A DNA stretch of 64,000 bases, taken from assembly GCF_023700005.1 (NCBI RefSeq), contig NZ_JAMLJK010000002.1, positions 248,001 to 312,000 on the forward strand, in the 5' to 3' direction. Both the position numbers and the translations under genes were made by a program. Of this stretch, positions 51,584 to 59,754 are shown piece by piece (the stretch's first letter is position 1; every line of letters starts with the position of its first letter). This stretch comes from Larsenimonas rhizosphaerae. GTDB lineage: Bacteria; Pseudomonadota; Gammaproteobacteria; Pseudomonadales; Halomonadaceae. The notes beneath the pieces were generated by a model, which was given only the letters and a program-made list of their open reading frames with translations, searched no databases and was not told where the DNA came from.

Positions 51584-51634
51584 ACTTGTAATCAGTAGGT
51601 CCCGGGTTCGACTCCTGGTGTCGGCACCATTAAT
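51584..51634 (+). repeat. attR core (51-bp direct repeat, partial tRNA-Thr)
   Basis: Identical to 17022-17072. It is the displaced 3' part of the original tRNA-Thr gene and marks the right end of the prophage. It lacks the D arm and 5' acceptor strand, so it is not a functional tRNA. Confidence 0.95.
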
Positions 51635-51668
51635 CTTCCAGTCCAAGTAGTGAACTGGAATGAAATCA

Positions 51669-51692
51669 ACCGCCCTTGAAGGCGGTTTTTTT
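51669..51692 (+). terminator. original host terminator of the tRNA operon
   Basis: ACCGCC / GGCGGT stem with a T7 tract. A 31-bp stretch here, including the hairpin, is identical to the one behind the intact tRNA-Thr on the phage side. Confidence 0.8.
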
Positions 51693-52189
51693 GTGTCTGT
51701 ATCATCTGCATGGTCAGGGTGGAGAAGTCTCTCTGCCACTATTTTCAGTCTATGGCTCTCGCACTCTGCAATTTGCTACCCAGGCGAATGTGAATGATCT
51801 TCGTGCGTGGTGCCTGGTATCGTGTTATTCGCTGGCATTCTTTACAGGCTGCTTCCAGCAAACTGATTGAGCGGTATGGTTTTTTCAGACTTCGCTATGA
51901 AAAATGTCGGCAGCAGTGGCAAGGGCTGGTCGAAAATTATTTAAAGCATATGGTCTTTTGGTGGGGGTTGTTCGTAATATATTGTTTTTAAATGATTTTT
52001 TATGGATGGTCTGGTTTGGATAATGAGGATTGGATTTTTCAAGTTTCATTAGTAGTCCGGTTCTCAAAAACCATGCTTTGTACGGTCAATTTGGATAGTG
52101 GTAATACGAGTAGCATTACATATCCACTGACAGGGGCGGGAAGGTATTGGCCATGATAATTCGGGCGGGTTGTGCGTGTTATCGTCGGC
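51693..52189. other. AT-rich region without recognised genes
   Basis: About 500 bp between the host terminator and the second repressor gene. Two overlapping plus-strand frames of 64-65 codons exist, but they lack ribosome sites and protein-like character. It may be decayed phage DNA. Confidence 0.5.
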
Positions 52190-52194
52190 TGTTG

Positions 52195-52216
52195 CAAGGC
52201 CCCGAGATGCGGGGCT
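52195..52216 (-). terminator. hairpin after the second repressor gene
   Basis: AAGCCCC / GGGGCCTT stem around a 7-nt loop, just beyond the repressor stop on the minus strand; the T tract is weak. Confidence 0.4.
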
Positions 52217-52933
52217 TCAGGCAACGCGTCCGCTGTGCCAATGGCAGTGGCCAATGATATGAACGTTTCCGAGTGCATCAGGATGGATGATTTCTGGCGC
52301 GTAATGGGTGTTGTCCGATGACAGGCGCAGTGAGCCATCGGACAGGCGCTGAAGTCGTTTGATGCGTAGCTCATCTCCGACTCGAATTAAAAACACGCCA
52401 TCTGGTCGGGTCAGTGCCTTGTTTACCAGCACGGTATCTCCGTTTTTAAGCGTTCCTTCCATGGAGTCTCCGCGCACCCGGATGACTACCAGATCCTTCA
52501 AGTGCAGTCCTTCCTGAGTAATCCAGTCTCGCCGAAAACTCAGGTGGGATATGACATGCTCATCGTCGAACAGGCGTCCTGAGCCGGCCGCGGCTTCGAT
52601 ATCATAAAGTGGTACGCCGGCATAATCCTGCTGCTGGTAACGCACTTCTGCATCGACAGGTTCGCTATAGGTCGATGATTCGTTGGGTGGGGAGTCGGCA
52701 GTAGTTTCCCTGCCCAGCACTAGCCAATCGAGGCTAACGTTGTACTGAACTGAAAGTTGAATGCATTCATCAATGGGTATCGTACCTCGCTTTCTCCAAT
52801 TGTGAATGGCACTTGTGGATTTTCCGAAGCGTTTGGCCAGTGCATAGTCAGAAGTCAGGCCTGTAAGGGTCTTCATCCGTTCCATTATCAAGGCCGAGAT
52901 AGTCATAGGGGCTATTTGCTGGTGCGTATTCAT
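52217..52933 (-). CDS. second CI-type repressor (HTH plus S24 peptidase), outside the prophage
   Basis: A 238-residue LexA-like repressor. The helix-turn-helix is at residues 29-50 (DYALAKRFGKSTSAIHNWRK). The peptidase dyad is Ser157 (GDSM) and Lys192 (LRIKR), both present. It shares the PxYDIEAAAGxGRLFDDE segment with the prophage CI, but the DNA-recognition helix differs, so it should have another operator specificity. The start at 52933 has AGGA about 11 bp upstream; the longer frame to 53158 runs through the operator region. Confidence 0.85.
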   Translation of the reverse strand: MNTHQQIAPMTISALIMERMKTLTGLTSDYALAKRFGKSTSAIHNWRKRGTIPIDECIQLSVQYNVSLDWLVLGRETTADSPPNESSTYSEPVDAEVRYQQQDYAGVPLYDIEAAAGSGRLFDDEHVISHLSFRRDWITQEGLHLKDLVVIRVRGDSMEGTLKNGDTVLVNKALTRPDGVFLIRVGDELRIKRLQRLSDGSLRLSSDNTHYAPEIIHPDALGNVHIIGHCHWHSGRVA

Positions 52934-52936
52934 GAC

Positions 52937-52983
52937 AATAGTATTCCTGCAATAGTTGACTATTCCCCAATATGTAAATAGTC
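52937..52983. promoter_or_regulatory. operator-like repeats of the second repressor
   Basis: AATAGTATT (52937-52945), the dyad AATAGT-TG-ACTATT (52951-52964) and AATAGTC (52977-52983) share the half-site AATAGT. They lie just upstream of the repressor start, spaced 13-14 and about 26 bp. They are unlike the TTGCCA sites of the resident prophage. Confidence 0.6.
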
Positions 52984-53141
52984 TTCGGGTATGCTTCATT
53001 GAACTTAAAGGAGCATACCTTATCTGTAGGAGGCTGTCCGCCGGGCGAATTCTAAAAAGCACGATCGGCAACATTAGCGTTATTGATAATAACGAGTACC
53101 AGTAACTGGATGCTCGAATCGGGGAATTGGAGGTGTCAATT

Positions 53142-53396
53142 ATGGATCGTAAAAGCAACTTGCGTCTCAGCTGCCCTCACTGCGGTGCCTTTGCAAGAAT
53201 TCGTAAAAGCCAGCAGCTAACGCCGATATACCGAGAGGCGGTAGTGGAATGTCAGAATCCTGATTGTGGATGGCGTGGCAAGCTGGCACTGGAGCTGACG
53301 CAAACGTTGACCTTTAGTCTGCATCCCAATCCGGATATCAGGCTACCAATGGCGCCCAAGTTAAAGGAGCGGATGCTGAAACAGCTTTCGTCCTGA
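53142..53396 (+). CDS. third Ogr/Delta-family zinc-finger protein, outside the prophage
   Basis: An 84-residue single-domain Ogr/Delta protein. CPHC at residues 10-13 and CQNPDCGWRG about 25 residues later match the P2 Ogr zinc pattern. GGAGG lies 9 bp before the ATG. It diverges from the second repressor and has its own terminator. It could in principle activate late promoters of the resident prophage. Confidence 0.78.
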   Translation: MDRKSNLRLSCPHCGAFARIRKSQQLTPIYREAVVECQNPDCGWRGKLALELTQTLTFSLHPNPDIRLPMAPKLKERMLKQLSS

Positions 53397-53419
53397 AACC
53401 TGTAAGGCAAAGTGCGGGG

Positions 53420-53450
53420 GAGATCTGTTGTATGGCAGATCTCTCTTGTT
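53420..53450 (+). terminator. terminator after the third Ogr/Delta gene
   Basis: GAGATCTG / CAGATCTC stem with an 8-nt loop, followed by TCTTGTT. Confidence 0.6.
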
Positions 53451-53477
53451 CAAAGGGTTGTTTGCCTGCTCAGGCTA

Positions 53478-54446
53478 TTAATCAAAAAGGGCACCCCATT
53501 GTTCATCCAGTTCGCGAGAGTCGAACTTCATCAGGCCAGCCATCGGTGTGAAGGTCATTTCACCAAAATAGATATCATCCCCAATCAGGTAGAAATCAAC
53601 CCTGACGTATGAAAATCCCCTGGCAAGCTTCAAGGCCAGCTCCATGGCGGCATCGAGATTATGCGGCTTTTCAAGCTCAATGCCTGAGTCCAGACGTTCT
53701 TCACGTACCCGCACCAGCTTCCAGTCAGAATCATAAAAATCCACGCGATAATTGGTAAACCTGTCATGGCTGATTTCTATGTAAATGACGGGTTCTTCGC
53801 CTGGCTTTTGAAAGCAATGGAACTTGTAATCCTTCGGAACCTTGCCGGACTCATCCAGTAACAACTTTTCAAAGATCAGTCGAGGCTCGATGGGCTTGTA
53901 CTGATTTTCACGACAAACCGTATAAAAATTGCTGGATAGCCATTTCTGGCTCAGGTTGTAGAGTTCCGGGAATGTAACATGACGCTTGTCGTCAACCAGA
54001 AGATTGAACCCTGACCCATGGCTGGCCTTCATCACAAACTGGTTGGGAAGTTCGTCGAACAATTCCGGGGTGAGCTGGCGAGCTACACCAAGGCATGGCG
54101 TCAGGTTCTGTTCGCCAATGCAGTGTTTTACATAGCTTCTTGCTTCCACCTTGTCGCTCAGAATTGAAAAAACCGGCTCGGGATGCAGTTTCCTGTAGCA
54201 GATTTTCTCGTTGAATGTTTTCGGGTTGCGCAGGTTGGGAAATTCCCCGAAGGCGCGTTTGTAGCGAAGCGGTACATGCAGCCGGTCCGATAGGGAGTTC
54301 ATGATGTTGCTGCGCAGTACAGCCATCAACGCATCGAGGGCGCGACGTGGGCTATAACGTTTCCCCAGCTGCCGAAGGCTGCGTGTCTTGTCGCGGGCTC
54401 TGATATCCGAGCTATCGCGGGTTTTGCCCGGTGCTATCCTTGGCAT
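53478..54446 (-). CDS. TupA-like ATP-grasp protein, polysaccharide-related
   Basis: A 322-residue protein of the TupA-like ATP-grasp family. The conserved NPKTFNEKICYRKLH entry motif, FVMKASHGSGFN (ATP-binding strand and loop), DYKFHCF and the C-terminal YVRVDFYLIGDDIYFGEMTFTP (metal-binding Glu) are all visible. Members are found in capsule, exopolysaccharide and teichuronic-acid clusters. It follows the flippase gene with a 35-base overlap, so they are one operon. The start at 54446 has GGAG 7 bp upstream. Confidence 0.82.
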   Translation of the reverse strand: MPRIAPGKTRDSSDIRARDKTRSLRQLGKRYSPRRALDALMAVLRSNIMNSLSDRLHVPLRYKRAFGEFPNLRNPKTFNEKICYRKLHPEPVFSILSDKVEARSYVKHCIGEQNLTPCLGVARQLTPELFDELPNQFVMKASHGSGFNLLVDDKRHVTFPELYNLSQKWLSSNFYTVCRENQYKPIEPRLIFEKLLLDESGKVPKDYKFHCFQKPGEEPVIYIEISHDRFTNYRVDFYDSDWKLVRVREERLDSGIELEKPHNLDAAMELALKLARGFSYVRVDFYLIGDDIYFGEMTFTPMAGLMKFDSRELDEQWGALFD

Positions 54447-55728
54447 CGGTCTTCTCCATCATCGGTAAGGTGACACAGGCCTTGAGTTGTAGTTTGAGTA
54501 TGCGGCCCTTTTGGAAAAACAGGTTGAAGGCAACAGACGACAGTATCTCGGCGCACAGTGTCGAGATGGCTGCGCCGGTGCCTCCATAAATCGGGATCAG
54601 TACATAATTCAGGACGATGTTGAGCAGAGCTACTGACATCATCTTGTAAAAAAGAAACTGATAGCCTCCCAGCACGGTAATCGTTCGGTAGCTGATGGTG
54701 CCTATGGCCGAAAAGAGCGTGCTGAAGGCACTGATGTACAAAATGTCAGTGGCCGGGGTAAAGCTTTCGCCATAAATCAGGGACACTGCCCAGGGGCTTG
54801 ATAATGACAGCGCCAGCGAGGCAGGAAGTGACATCCATATTACCTTGCTGAACAGGGCCTTTGTTCTTGCATCAAACTGGCGTGTATTGCCTGAGCTCTG
54901 GCTGATGCCGACCATATAGGATGCAATGATGGCCTGTGGGATGAAGATCCATCCTTGCGCCAGCGTGATGGCGGCGGTGTAGTACCCGACCGCTTCGTGA
55001 TTGACGAGCATGCCCAGCATGATCTGGTCGGTCTTGGTATATAGAACGATGGCCAGTCCGGAGAAGGCCAGGGGAAGGCCTACTCTTAACAGATATCGAG
55101 CATGGCGACGTGAACCACGTACATCGCGCTGTTGTAATACATCGCTGTTACGCTCGTAAAAATAGCGTTTCATCAGGTAGGAGGTGGCCCACTGAGCAAT
55201 GCTTGCCAGAGCAAAGGCGGTCACGGACAGCTTGGCGGCAACAAATGCCAGTTTTAAAACGACCGAGGCCAGTAACGCCGAGTTCTGGCACAGGGTATTG
55301 ATCCTGGATTCCAGTCGCGCGTTGAAAAAAACCTGGTATACATCGTTGGTGGTAAAAAAGCTGCCCCACAGGATGATGAGGAAAACGTTTCTTTTTTCAG
55401 CATTTTCAAAGTAAAACAACGCAAAAAGGCTGAAAAGGGACGCCATCATGACAAATATGATGGCGCGCAGGCGCGCAGAGGATTTCAGCAGGCGCAGACC
55501 ACTTACCGGGTTGCGAGACAGCCGATTGAAGACAATGTTGTTGGCGCCAAGTGTCGTAAAAGGCGATATCAAGCCCGTCATGGCAAGCGAAAAGCCCAGT
55601 ACACCGAACAATTCGGGGCCCAGGTATCGTGCTACGTAAACATTGACGAAGATTCCGGCCAGAACAAAGAATATTTTCTCGAACAGGATCCAGAGGGTAT
55701 TGGCGCGAACGGTTTGCATATGCTTCAA
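54412..55728 (-). CDS. oligosaccharide flippase (Wzx/MATE-like)
   Basis: A 438-residue integral membrane protein with about 12 hydrophobic segments. The N-terminal YVARYLGPELFGVLGFSLA motif is typical of Wzx-type polysaccharide flippases of the MOP superfamily. It should move lipid-linked sugar units across the inner membrane. Unusually, no glycosyltransferase or polymerase gene is nearby; only the ATP-grasp gene follows. An in-frame ATG at 55719 is an alternative start. Confidence 0.85.
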   Translation of the reverse strand: MKHMQTVRANTLWILFEKIFFVLAGIFVNVYVARYLGPELFGVLGFSLAMTGLISPFTTLGANNIVFNRLSRNPVSGLRLLKSSARLRAIIFVMMASLFSLFALFYFENAEKRNVFLIILWGSFFTTNDVYQVFFNARLESRINTLCQNSALLASVVLKLAFVAAKLSVTAFALASIAQWATSYLMKRYFYERNSDVLQQRDVRGSRRHARYLLRVGLPLAFSGLAIVLYTKTDQIMLGMLVNHEAVGYYTAAITLAQGWIFIPQAIIASYMVGISQSSGNTRQFDARTKALFSKVIWMSLPASLALSLSSPWAVSLIYGESFTPATDILYISAFSTLFSAIGTISYRTITVLGGYQFLFYKMMSVALLNIVLNYVLIPIYGGTGAAISTLCAEILSSVAFNLFFQKGRILKLQLKACVTLPMMEKTDAKDSTGQNPR

Positions 55729-55976
55729 AGTGAAAGGTAAGGAAAGACTATTGGATCAAGCTGTTCCATCATGTCTTATGATGACACTGGTACGCGCTCG
55801 GGGATGTGCCATATGTGCTTTGTTAGCAGGCTTTATACCTGTTTCTGCCTGAGCGCCATCGAGGTTCTTCAAAGTATGGTTAGAGTACATTAGGTGTTTT
55901 TAAAAATCAGCGTCAGCGTTGCCAGTCGGCGAGTGTAAAAGGTCGTGTTTTGGGAAAGCGGTTTCCCATCAGGCGC

Positions 55977-56432
55977 TTACCTTTGTCGCGGTGGTACGGT
56001 GGGCCACTGTTGTTCAGGTTCATTATTGTGAACGCATTCCAGAACCTCGCTCAGCTGTTCTCTGCAATGTCTGATGCCGCACTCCCATATCACCAGAACT
56101 CGCCATCCATCCTCGCGCAGCAGTGCTATCTGGCGTTGATCTCGCTCGACATTCTTCTGTAGCTTTTCCTGCCAGAATGCTTTCCGTGTCGCAGGAGAGG
56201 TTGCATAAAAGCACTCCGGGTGCCGATGCCAGAAGCATCCATGTACAAAAACTACCAGGTTGTGTCGCGTCAGTACCAGATCAGGTTTTCCGGGCAGGTC
56301 CTTGCGGTGAAGGCGATAACGTAACCCATTGCCATGAAGAAAGCGCCTGATGGTCAACTCCGGCTGGGTGTTCTTGCCCTTGATGCCTGCCATCATTCTT
56401 GAACGGGTGGCGCCATCGACTACATCGACCAT
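55977..56432 (-). CDS. vsr: Vsr very-short-patch-repair-like endonuclease
   Basis: A 151-residue Vsr endonuclease. The catalytic core KPDLVLTRHNLVVFVHGCFWHRH contains the Asp and His of the family, and the N-terminal TRSRMMAGIKGKNTQPE is diagnostic. Vsr nicks T:G mismatches left by deamination of 5-methylcytosine. No C5-cytosine methyltransferase lies beside it, so it is an orphan here. The start at 56432 has GAGGAG upstream. A dyad TGGGAAA/TTTCCCA at 55951-55968 lies behind it. Confidence 0.9.
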   Translation of the reverse strand: MVDVVDGATRSRMMAGIKGKNTQPELTIRRFLHGNGLRYRLHRKDLPGKPDLVLTRHNLVVFVHGCFWHRHPECFYATSPATRKAFWQEKLQKNVERDQRQIALLREDGWRVLVIWECGIRHCREQLSEVLECVHNNEPEQQWPTVPPRQR

Positions 56433-56585
56433 GAATTTCTCCTCTTCACGTGCCATCAAGTGGCACAGTATGGGTCGGTTTGAGGCTTTATGCGGCACCC
56501 TTTTTAGAAGGAATCCTGCAGGTGTATAAGCTCTCCTTAATTCTGGAATGCTATTGATGGCCTCTTGTGAAAAGAGGAAACAATA

Positions 56586-57140
56586 ATGAGCCTTTTAACC
56601 GATAATCGTTACCGCTATGGATTGGTGAGCCGCATGTTTCACTGGTCCATGGCAGCGCTTCTGTTCTGGCAGATCGGCGGCATAGTCATCTCTGAGCTGT
56701 TCAGTCGCAACCTGTCGTGGGTGAGTGCCTGGCGAGGTACACATTTCTCGGTAGGAGTACTGATTTTGGCCCTGGCCCTCATGAGAGCTGTCTGGGGATT
56801 AATGAGCTTTCGTAATCGCCCTCGTGCATTGGATAAAACGGGCAAATGGGCTGCGTATGGGCATATGGCCTTATATGGCTTCATGCTTGTCACGCCTGTA
56901 CTGGGGCTGCTTCTTGTGTATGGCGCAGGCAAACCGCTTGTCTTTTTCGGAGGGCATCTTTGGGGAGTTCATGACCCACTGCAGTGGGCATACAAGACCG
57001 GAGATCTTTTGCATGGCGTTATGGCATGGACATTTCTGGCCGCAATCGCGGGTCATATGAGCATGGTGATTTATCATCATTATGTTTTGAAGGATGCAAC
57101 GCTGTCGCATATGGTCGGAAAACCGAAATCTGACGTTTAA
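56586..57140 (+). CDS. cytochrome b561 family membrane protein
   Basis: A 184-residue di-haem membrane protein of the bacterial cytochrome b561 family. It has four membrane segments with haem-ligand histidines in FHWSMAALLFW, RGTHFSVGV, DLLHGVMAW and AGHMSMVIYHH. It transfers electrons from quinol to periplasmic acceptors. It is monocistronic, preceded by about 150 bp of AT-rich sequence. Confidence 0.9.
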   Translation: MSLLTDNRYRYGLVSRMFHWSMAALLFWQIGGIVISELFSRNLSWVSAWRGTHFSVGVLILALALMRAVWGLMSFRNRPRALDKTGKWAAYGHMALYGFMLVTPVLGLLLVYGAGKPLVFFGGHLWGVHDPLQWAYKTGDLLHGVMAWTFLAAIAGHMSMVIYHHYVLKDATLSHMVGKPKSDV

Positions 57141-57184
57141 GGAAGCGGCCCTGATCAGCGTCATTTTTCATAAGCCCATGCCCA

Positions 57185-57335
57185 GTGACGTTTACGGGCT
57201 GTCGTGTGCTGGGGGATGGGCCCAACATAAAAAGAGCCCGGCGAGGGCCGGGCACAAGATACTAAAGCGACATCGCCACATTAACCTGTCGCCGAATGAA
57301 TAGCCTCTGGCAGCATGTGTCGCGCCATGGGCTTA
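57185..57335 (+). repeat. relic matching the prophage Q-dam junction
   Basis: 151 bp align with 50254-50404 almost without gaps: a TAA at the Q stop position, the A-rich/GCCCGGCGAGG hairpin, AGCGACA, TTAACC, GCCTCT, and CCATGGGCTTA at the dam start position. The reading frame after this ATG ends after six codons. It looks like a trace of another P2-like phage between b561 and ssrA. The rest of the 57141-57469 gap shows only the ssrA terminator. Confidence 0.6.
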
Positions 57336-57433
57336 TCCACTTCTTGATAGCCTGAGGTTTTCGTCTCTAAGTTGCAGCTTTCAATCAGCGACTGTCATGG
57401 AGTTACCTGGTTCATGGCTTCATTTCAGGCAAC

Positions 57434-57463
57434 AAAAAAGCCGCTGTCATCGACAGCGGCTTT
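57434..57463 (-). terminator. terminator of ssrA
   Basis: On the minus strand, AAAGCCGCTGTC / GACAGCGGCTT forms a long stem with a 2-3-nt loop followed by T6, just beyond the CCA end of tmRNA. Confidence 0.9.
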
Positions 57464-57469
57464 CGTGTT

Positions 57470-57849
57470 TGGTGGAGGCGGCGGGAATTGAACCCGCGTC
57501 CGCCGGCGCTTACCCTTCGGCTCTACATGCTTAGTTCCGTCTTTTGATTTAGCAGTGACGCCTCCGACGGGCAGGATACGGCACCACGATTCCTCTAAAG
57601 TTTAGTGTTTGACACGAGGACAGGGCCAAACACGATCCCATTAGCTGTCGCTCATCTCTCCTCCGGAATAAATGGGCACATTCCCTTGGAGCCAGGCTAA
57701 CAACTAGCAGGGTTTAAGCTGCCAGTGCACCTTGAGCGTAGTTTTCGTCGTTTGCGACTATTTAGTTGCAACGTGGGATTTACGAGATACGTTACAATCT
57801 CGGCATGCACCTCGGAGTTTACTACCGGCGTCGAGACCATATCGCCCCC
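57470..57849 (-). ncRNA. ssrA: tmRNA (one-piece transfer-messenger RNA)
   Basis: A 380-nt tmRNA. The 5' end GGGGGCGAT pairs with the 3' GCCTCC, CCA is encoded, and the tRNA-like T arm reads GGTTCAATTCC. The resume codon starts GCA AAC GAC GAA AAC TAC, giving the tag ANDENYAQGALAA and a TAA stop. It rescues stalled ribosomes together with SmpB, encoded 45 bp upstream. Its 3' end faces a phage relic. Confidence 0.96.
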
Positions 57850-57893
57850 GAAGAATCAGCATCCTAGCATTACAGTCAGGCGAGTGCCAATCG

Positions 57894-58373
57894 TTACTTG
57901 CTGTCGCGCATGATGCGCGCCTTCTGTCTGTTCCAGTCACGCTCCTTTTCGGTAGCGCGCTTGTCATGAAGCTGTTTGCCTTCCACCAGTGCCAGTTCGC
58001 ACTTCACCAGATTTTCCTTCCAGTAAAGCTTGAGAGGAACGCAGGTATGCCCCTTGTCCTGCGTGCGTGAGAAGATCCTGTCAATCTCCTTGCGATGCAG
58101 CAGTAGCTTTCTGGTTCTGGACGGATCCGCTATTTCGTGTGTGCTGGCCGTGTTCAGCGGCGTGATATGCGAGCCCAGCAGCCATGCTTCACCACGCTTG
58201 ACCAGAATATAGGTATCGGTCAGCTGTGCCTTGCCGGCGCGCATGCTTTTTACTTCCCAGCCCGAGAGGGCAAGTCCTGCCTCAAAGGTTTCTCGAATGT
58301 GGTATTCGAAACGAGCCTTCTTGTTCTGGGCAATAACGTTGCTGCCGGGCGCGTTGCTCTTTTTCTTGCCCAT
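57894..58373 (-). CDS. smpB: SsrA-binding protein SmpB
   Basis: A 159-residue beta-barrel RNA-binding protein that delivers tmRNA to stalled ribosomes. The typical [27 protein letters not shown] and the HITPL motif are visible, as is the basic C-terminal tail that enters the mRNA channel. It lies upstream of ssrA on the same strand. Confidence 0.96.
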   Translation of the reverse strand: MGKKKSNAPGSNVIAQNKKARFEYHIRETFEAGLALSGWEVKSMRAGKAQLTDTYILVKRGEAWLLGSHITPLNTASTHEIADPSRTRKLLLHRKEIDRIFSRTQDKGHTCVPLKLYWKENLVKCELALVEGKQLHDKRATEKERDWNRQKARIMRDSK

Positions 58374-58502
58374 GGGACCTCTTAAACCTTCGGAGTGATC
58401 GTGCTCTCCTCGATATGCGGGAAAGCGTGATAATATTCAAGTCACTATAGAACAGACGCACTATCATACGCATAAAGTGCGTTGCCGTCAGTGGAGAGCT
58501 GC

Positions 58503-58937
58503 ATGCCAACGGTCACTCAATCGGCCCTGGTTAAACACTCTGATCGCAGGATGTTTGATCTGGTCAACGATATTGAAAGCTACCCGGAATTTTTGCCGGG
58601 CTGTCGAGCCGCCAACGTCGTGGACGAAGGTGAGAACTACCGAACGGGTAGACTTACTCTGGCCAAGGGCGGCGTTGAGCAGAGTTTTACGACGCGTAAT
58701 ACGCTTCATGCCCCATCCCGGATTGATCTGTCTCTGGTGGATGGGCCATTCAAGCAGCTTTCCGGGCAATGGCATTTTCGGGAGATGGGTGAAAATGCCT
58801 GTCGGGTAGAATTTTCCATGTCATTTGAATTTTCCAATCGCCTGTTGAGCATGGCATTCAGCCGGCTTTTTCAGCAGGTCACAAAGCAGCAGGTTGATGC
58901 CTTCGTTAAACGGGCAGAACAGGTTTATGGGCGCTAA
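58503..58937 (+). CDS. ratA: RatA, START-like ubiquinone-binding protein
   Basis: A 144-residue protein of the Coq10/RatA START-like family. The N-terminal hydrophobic-pocket motif HSDRRMFDLVNDIESYPEFLPGC is diagnostic. E. coli RatA was reported to block ribosomal subunit association; the family also binds quinones. The start at 58503 has GGAGAG upstream. rnfH overlaps its 3' end by 11 bases. Confidence 0.92.
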   Translation: MPTVTQSALVKHSDRRMFDLVNDIESYPEFLPGCRAANVVDEGENYRTGRLTLAKGGVEQSFTTRNTLHAPSRIDLSLVDGPFKQLSGQWHFREMGENACRVEFSMSFEFSNRLLSMAFSRLFQQVTKQQVDAFVKRAEQVYGR

Positions 58938-59238
58938 ACAGCTGACTATCGAGGTGGCCTACGCATTGCCCGAGAGGCAATGGTTGTTCGAGATGGTGGT
59001 GCCTGAAGGTACCACCGTGCGCCAGGTAGCCATCATGTGCGGGCTTGATAATGTGGCGCAAAGCGGGTTAAGTCCGGAAGTACTTGCCACGCTTGCGGTC
59101 GGAATCTTTGGTATCAAGGTACGTGACCCGGATCACCAGCAGGTTGCTGCCGGTGACCGAGTCGAGTTATATCGCCCGTTGATCATCGATCCCAAGGAGG
59201 CCCGAGTAAATCGGGCCGGTCAGGGTCGAAGGCGCTGA
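58927..59238 (+). CDS. rnfH: RnfH family ubiquitin-like protein (RatB)
   Basis: A 103-residue beta-grasp (ubiquitin-like) protein. IEVAYALPERQ at the N-terminus, GIFGIKV and GDRVELYRPLIIDPKEAR are family hallmarks. Usually paired with ratA, as here, with overlapping frames. The exact function is unknown. Confidence 0.92.
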   Translation: MGAKQLTIEVAYALPERQWLFEMVVPEGTTVRQVAIMCGLDNVAQSGLSPEVLATLAVGIFGIKVRDPDHQQVAAGDRVELYRPLIIDPKEARVNRAGQGRRR

Positions 59239-59679
59239 TCATTCGCCGCGGGGATAAGGTTCGCTACTGGTGGCCGGGATGGGTTCAAGCGGAGTAACAC
59301 CCGGCGATTGTGCTGCCCCCGAGGCAGGGGGCTGATTGTTTACATCCGGGCTGGCATCGATATCACCGGCAGTATCGATATGGCTTACCACATTGTCATC
59401 GAACGTCAGGCTGACGCGCTTGTTGATGACATTGCCATCGGATTCCTTTACTCGATAGACGTAATCCCAGGCATTGGCGCCCATCGGATCATCAAGCAGA
59501 GGCGTCCCCAGCACATAAGTCACCTGATCTTTTGTCATGCCAGGGTGAAGTTGTTGTACCATACTCTCTGTAATCAGATTGCCCTGGGGAATGTCTCTTT
59601 TGTAGACGCCAAACCAGCTGCAGCCAGAAAGCACGCCGATCATGCAACAAAAAGTGACTAATAGGATCGATTTTTGCAT
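59239..59679 (-). CDS. bamE: outer-membrane assembly lipoprotein BamE (SmpA/OmlA)
   Basis: A 146-residue lipoprotein. The signal peptide ends at the lipobox VLSGC (Cys20), followed by the BamE domain with QGNLITESMVQQLHPGMTKDQV and YVLGTPLL. It stabilises the BAM complex that inserts outer-membrane proteins. It is convergent with rnfH without a gap and diverges from fur. The ATG at 59679 gives a compact signal peptide; an ATG at 59712 is in frame. Confidence 0.93.
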   Translation of the reverse strand: MQKSILLVTFCCMIGVLSGCSWFGVYKRDIPQGNLITESMVQQLHPGMTKDQVTYVLGTPLLDDPMGANAWDYVYRVKESDGNVINKRVSLTFDDNVVSHIDTAGDIDASPDVNNQPPASGAAQSPGVTPLEPIPATSSEPYPRGE

Positions 59680-59754
59680 TTGTCTCAGACTTTCCTTATC
59701 GTTTGCGTTCATCGATCATACCTGATACCTCAAGCGACTGCGAAGAGCTAACCC

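Larger units (their letters stand above)
51635..53450. mobile_element. remnant control region of a second phage or satellite
   Basis: Directly outside attR lie a CI-type repressor and, diverging from it, an Ogr/Delta zinc-finger gene, with operator-like repeats between them. No structural, integrase or replication gene accompanies them. This pair is the regulatory core of a P2-like phage or a P4-like satellite, left behind at the same tRNA-Thr target. Boundaries are approximate. Confidence 0.6.

Noticed and set aside
51676..51991. Two overlapping 64-65-codon plus-strand frames after the attR terminator
   Set aside because: No ribosome sites, overlapping each other, and a start inside the terminator; not supported as genes.
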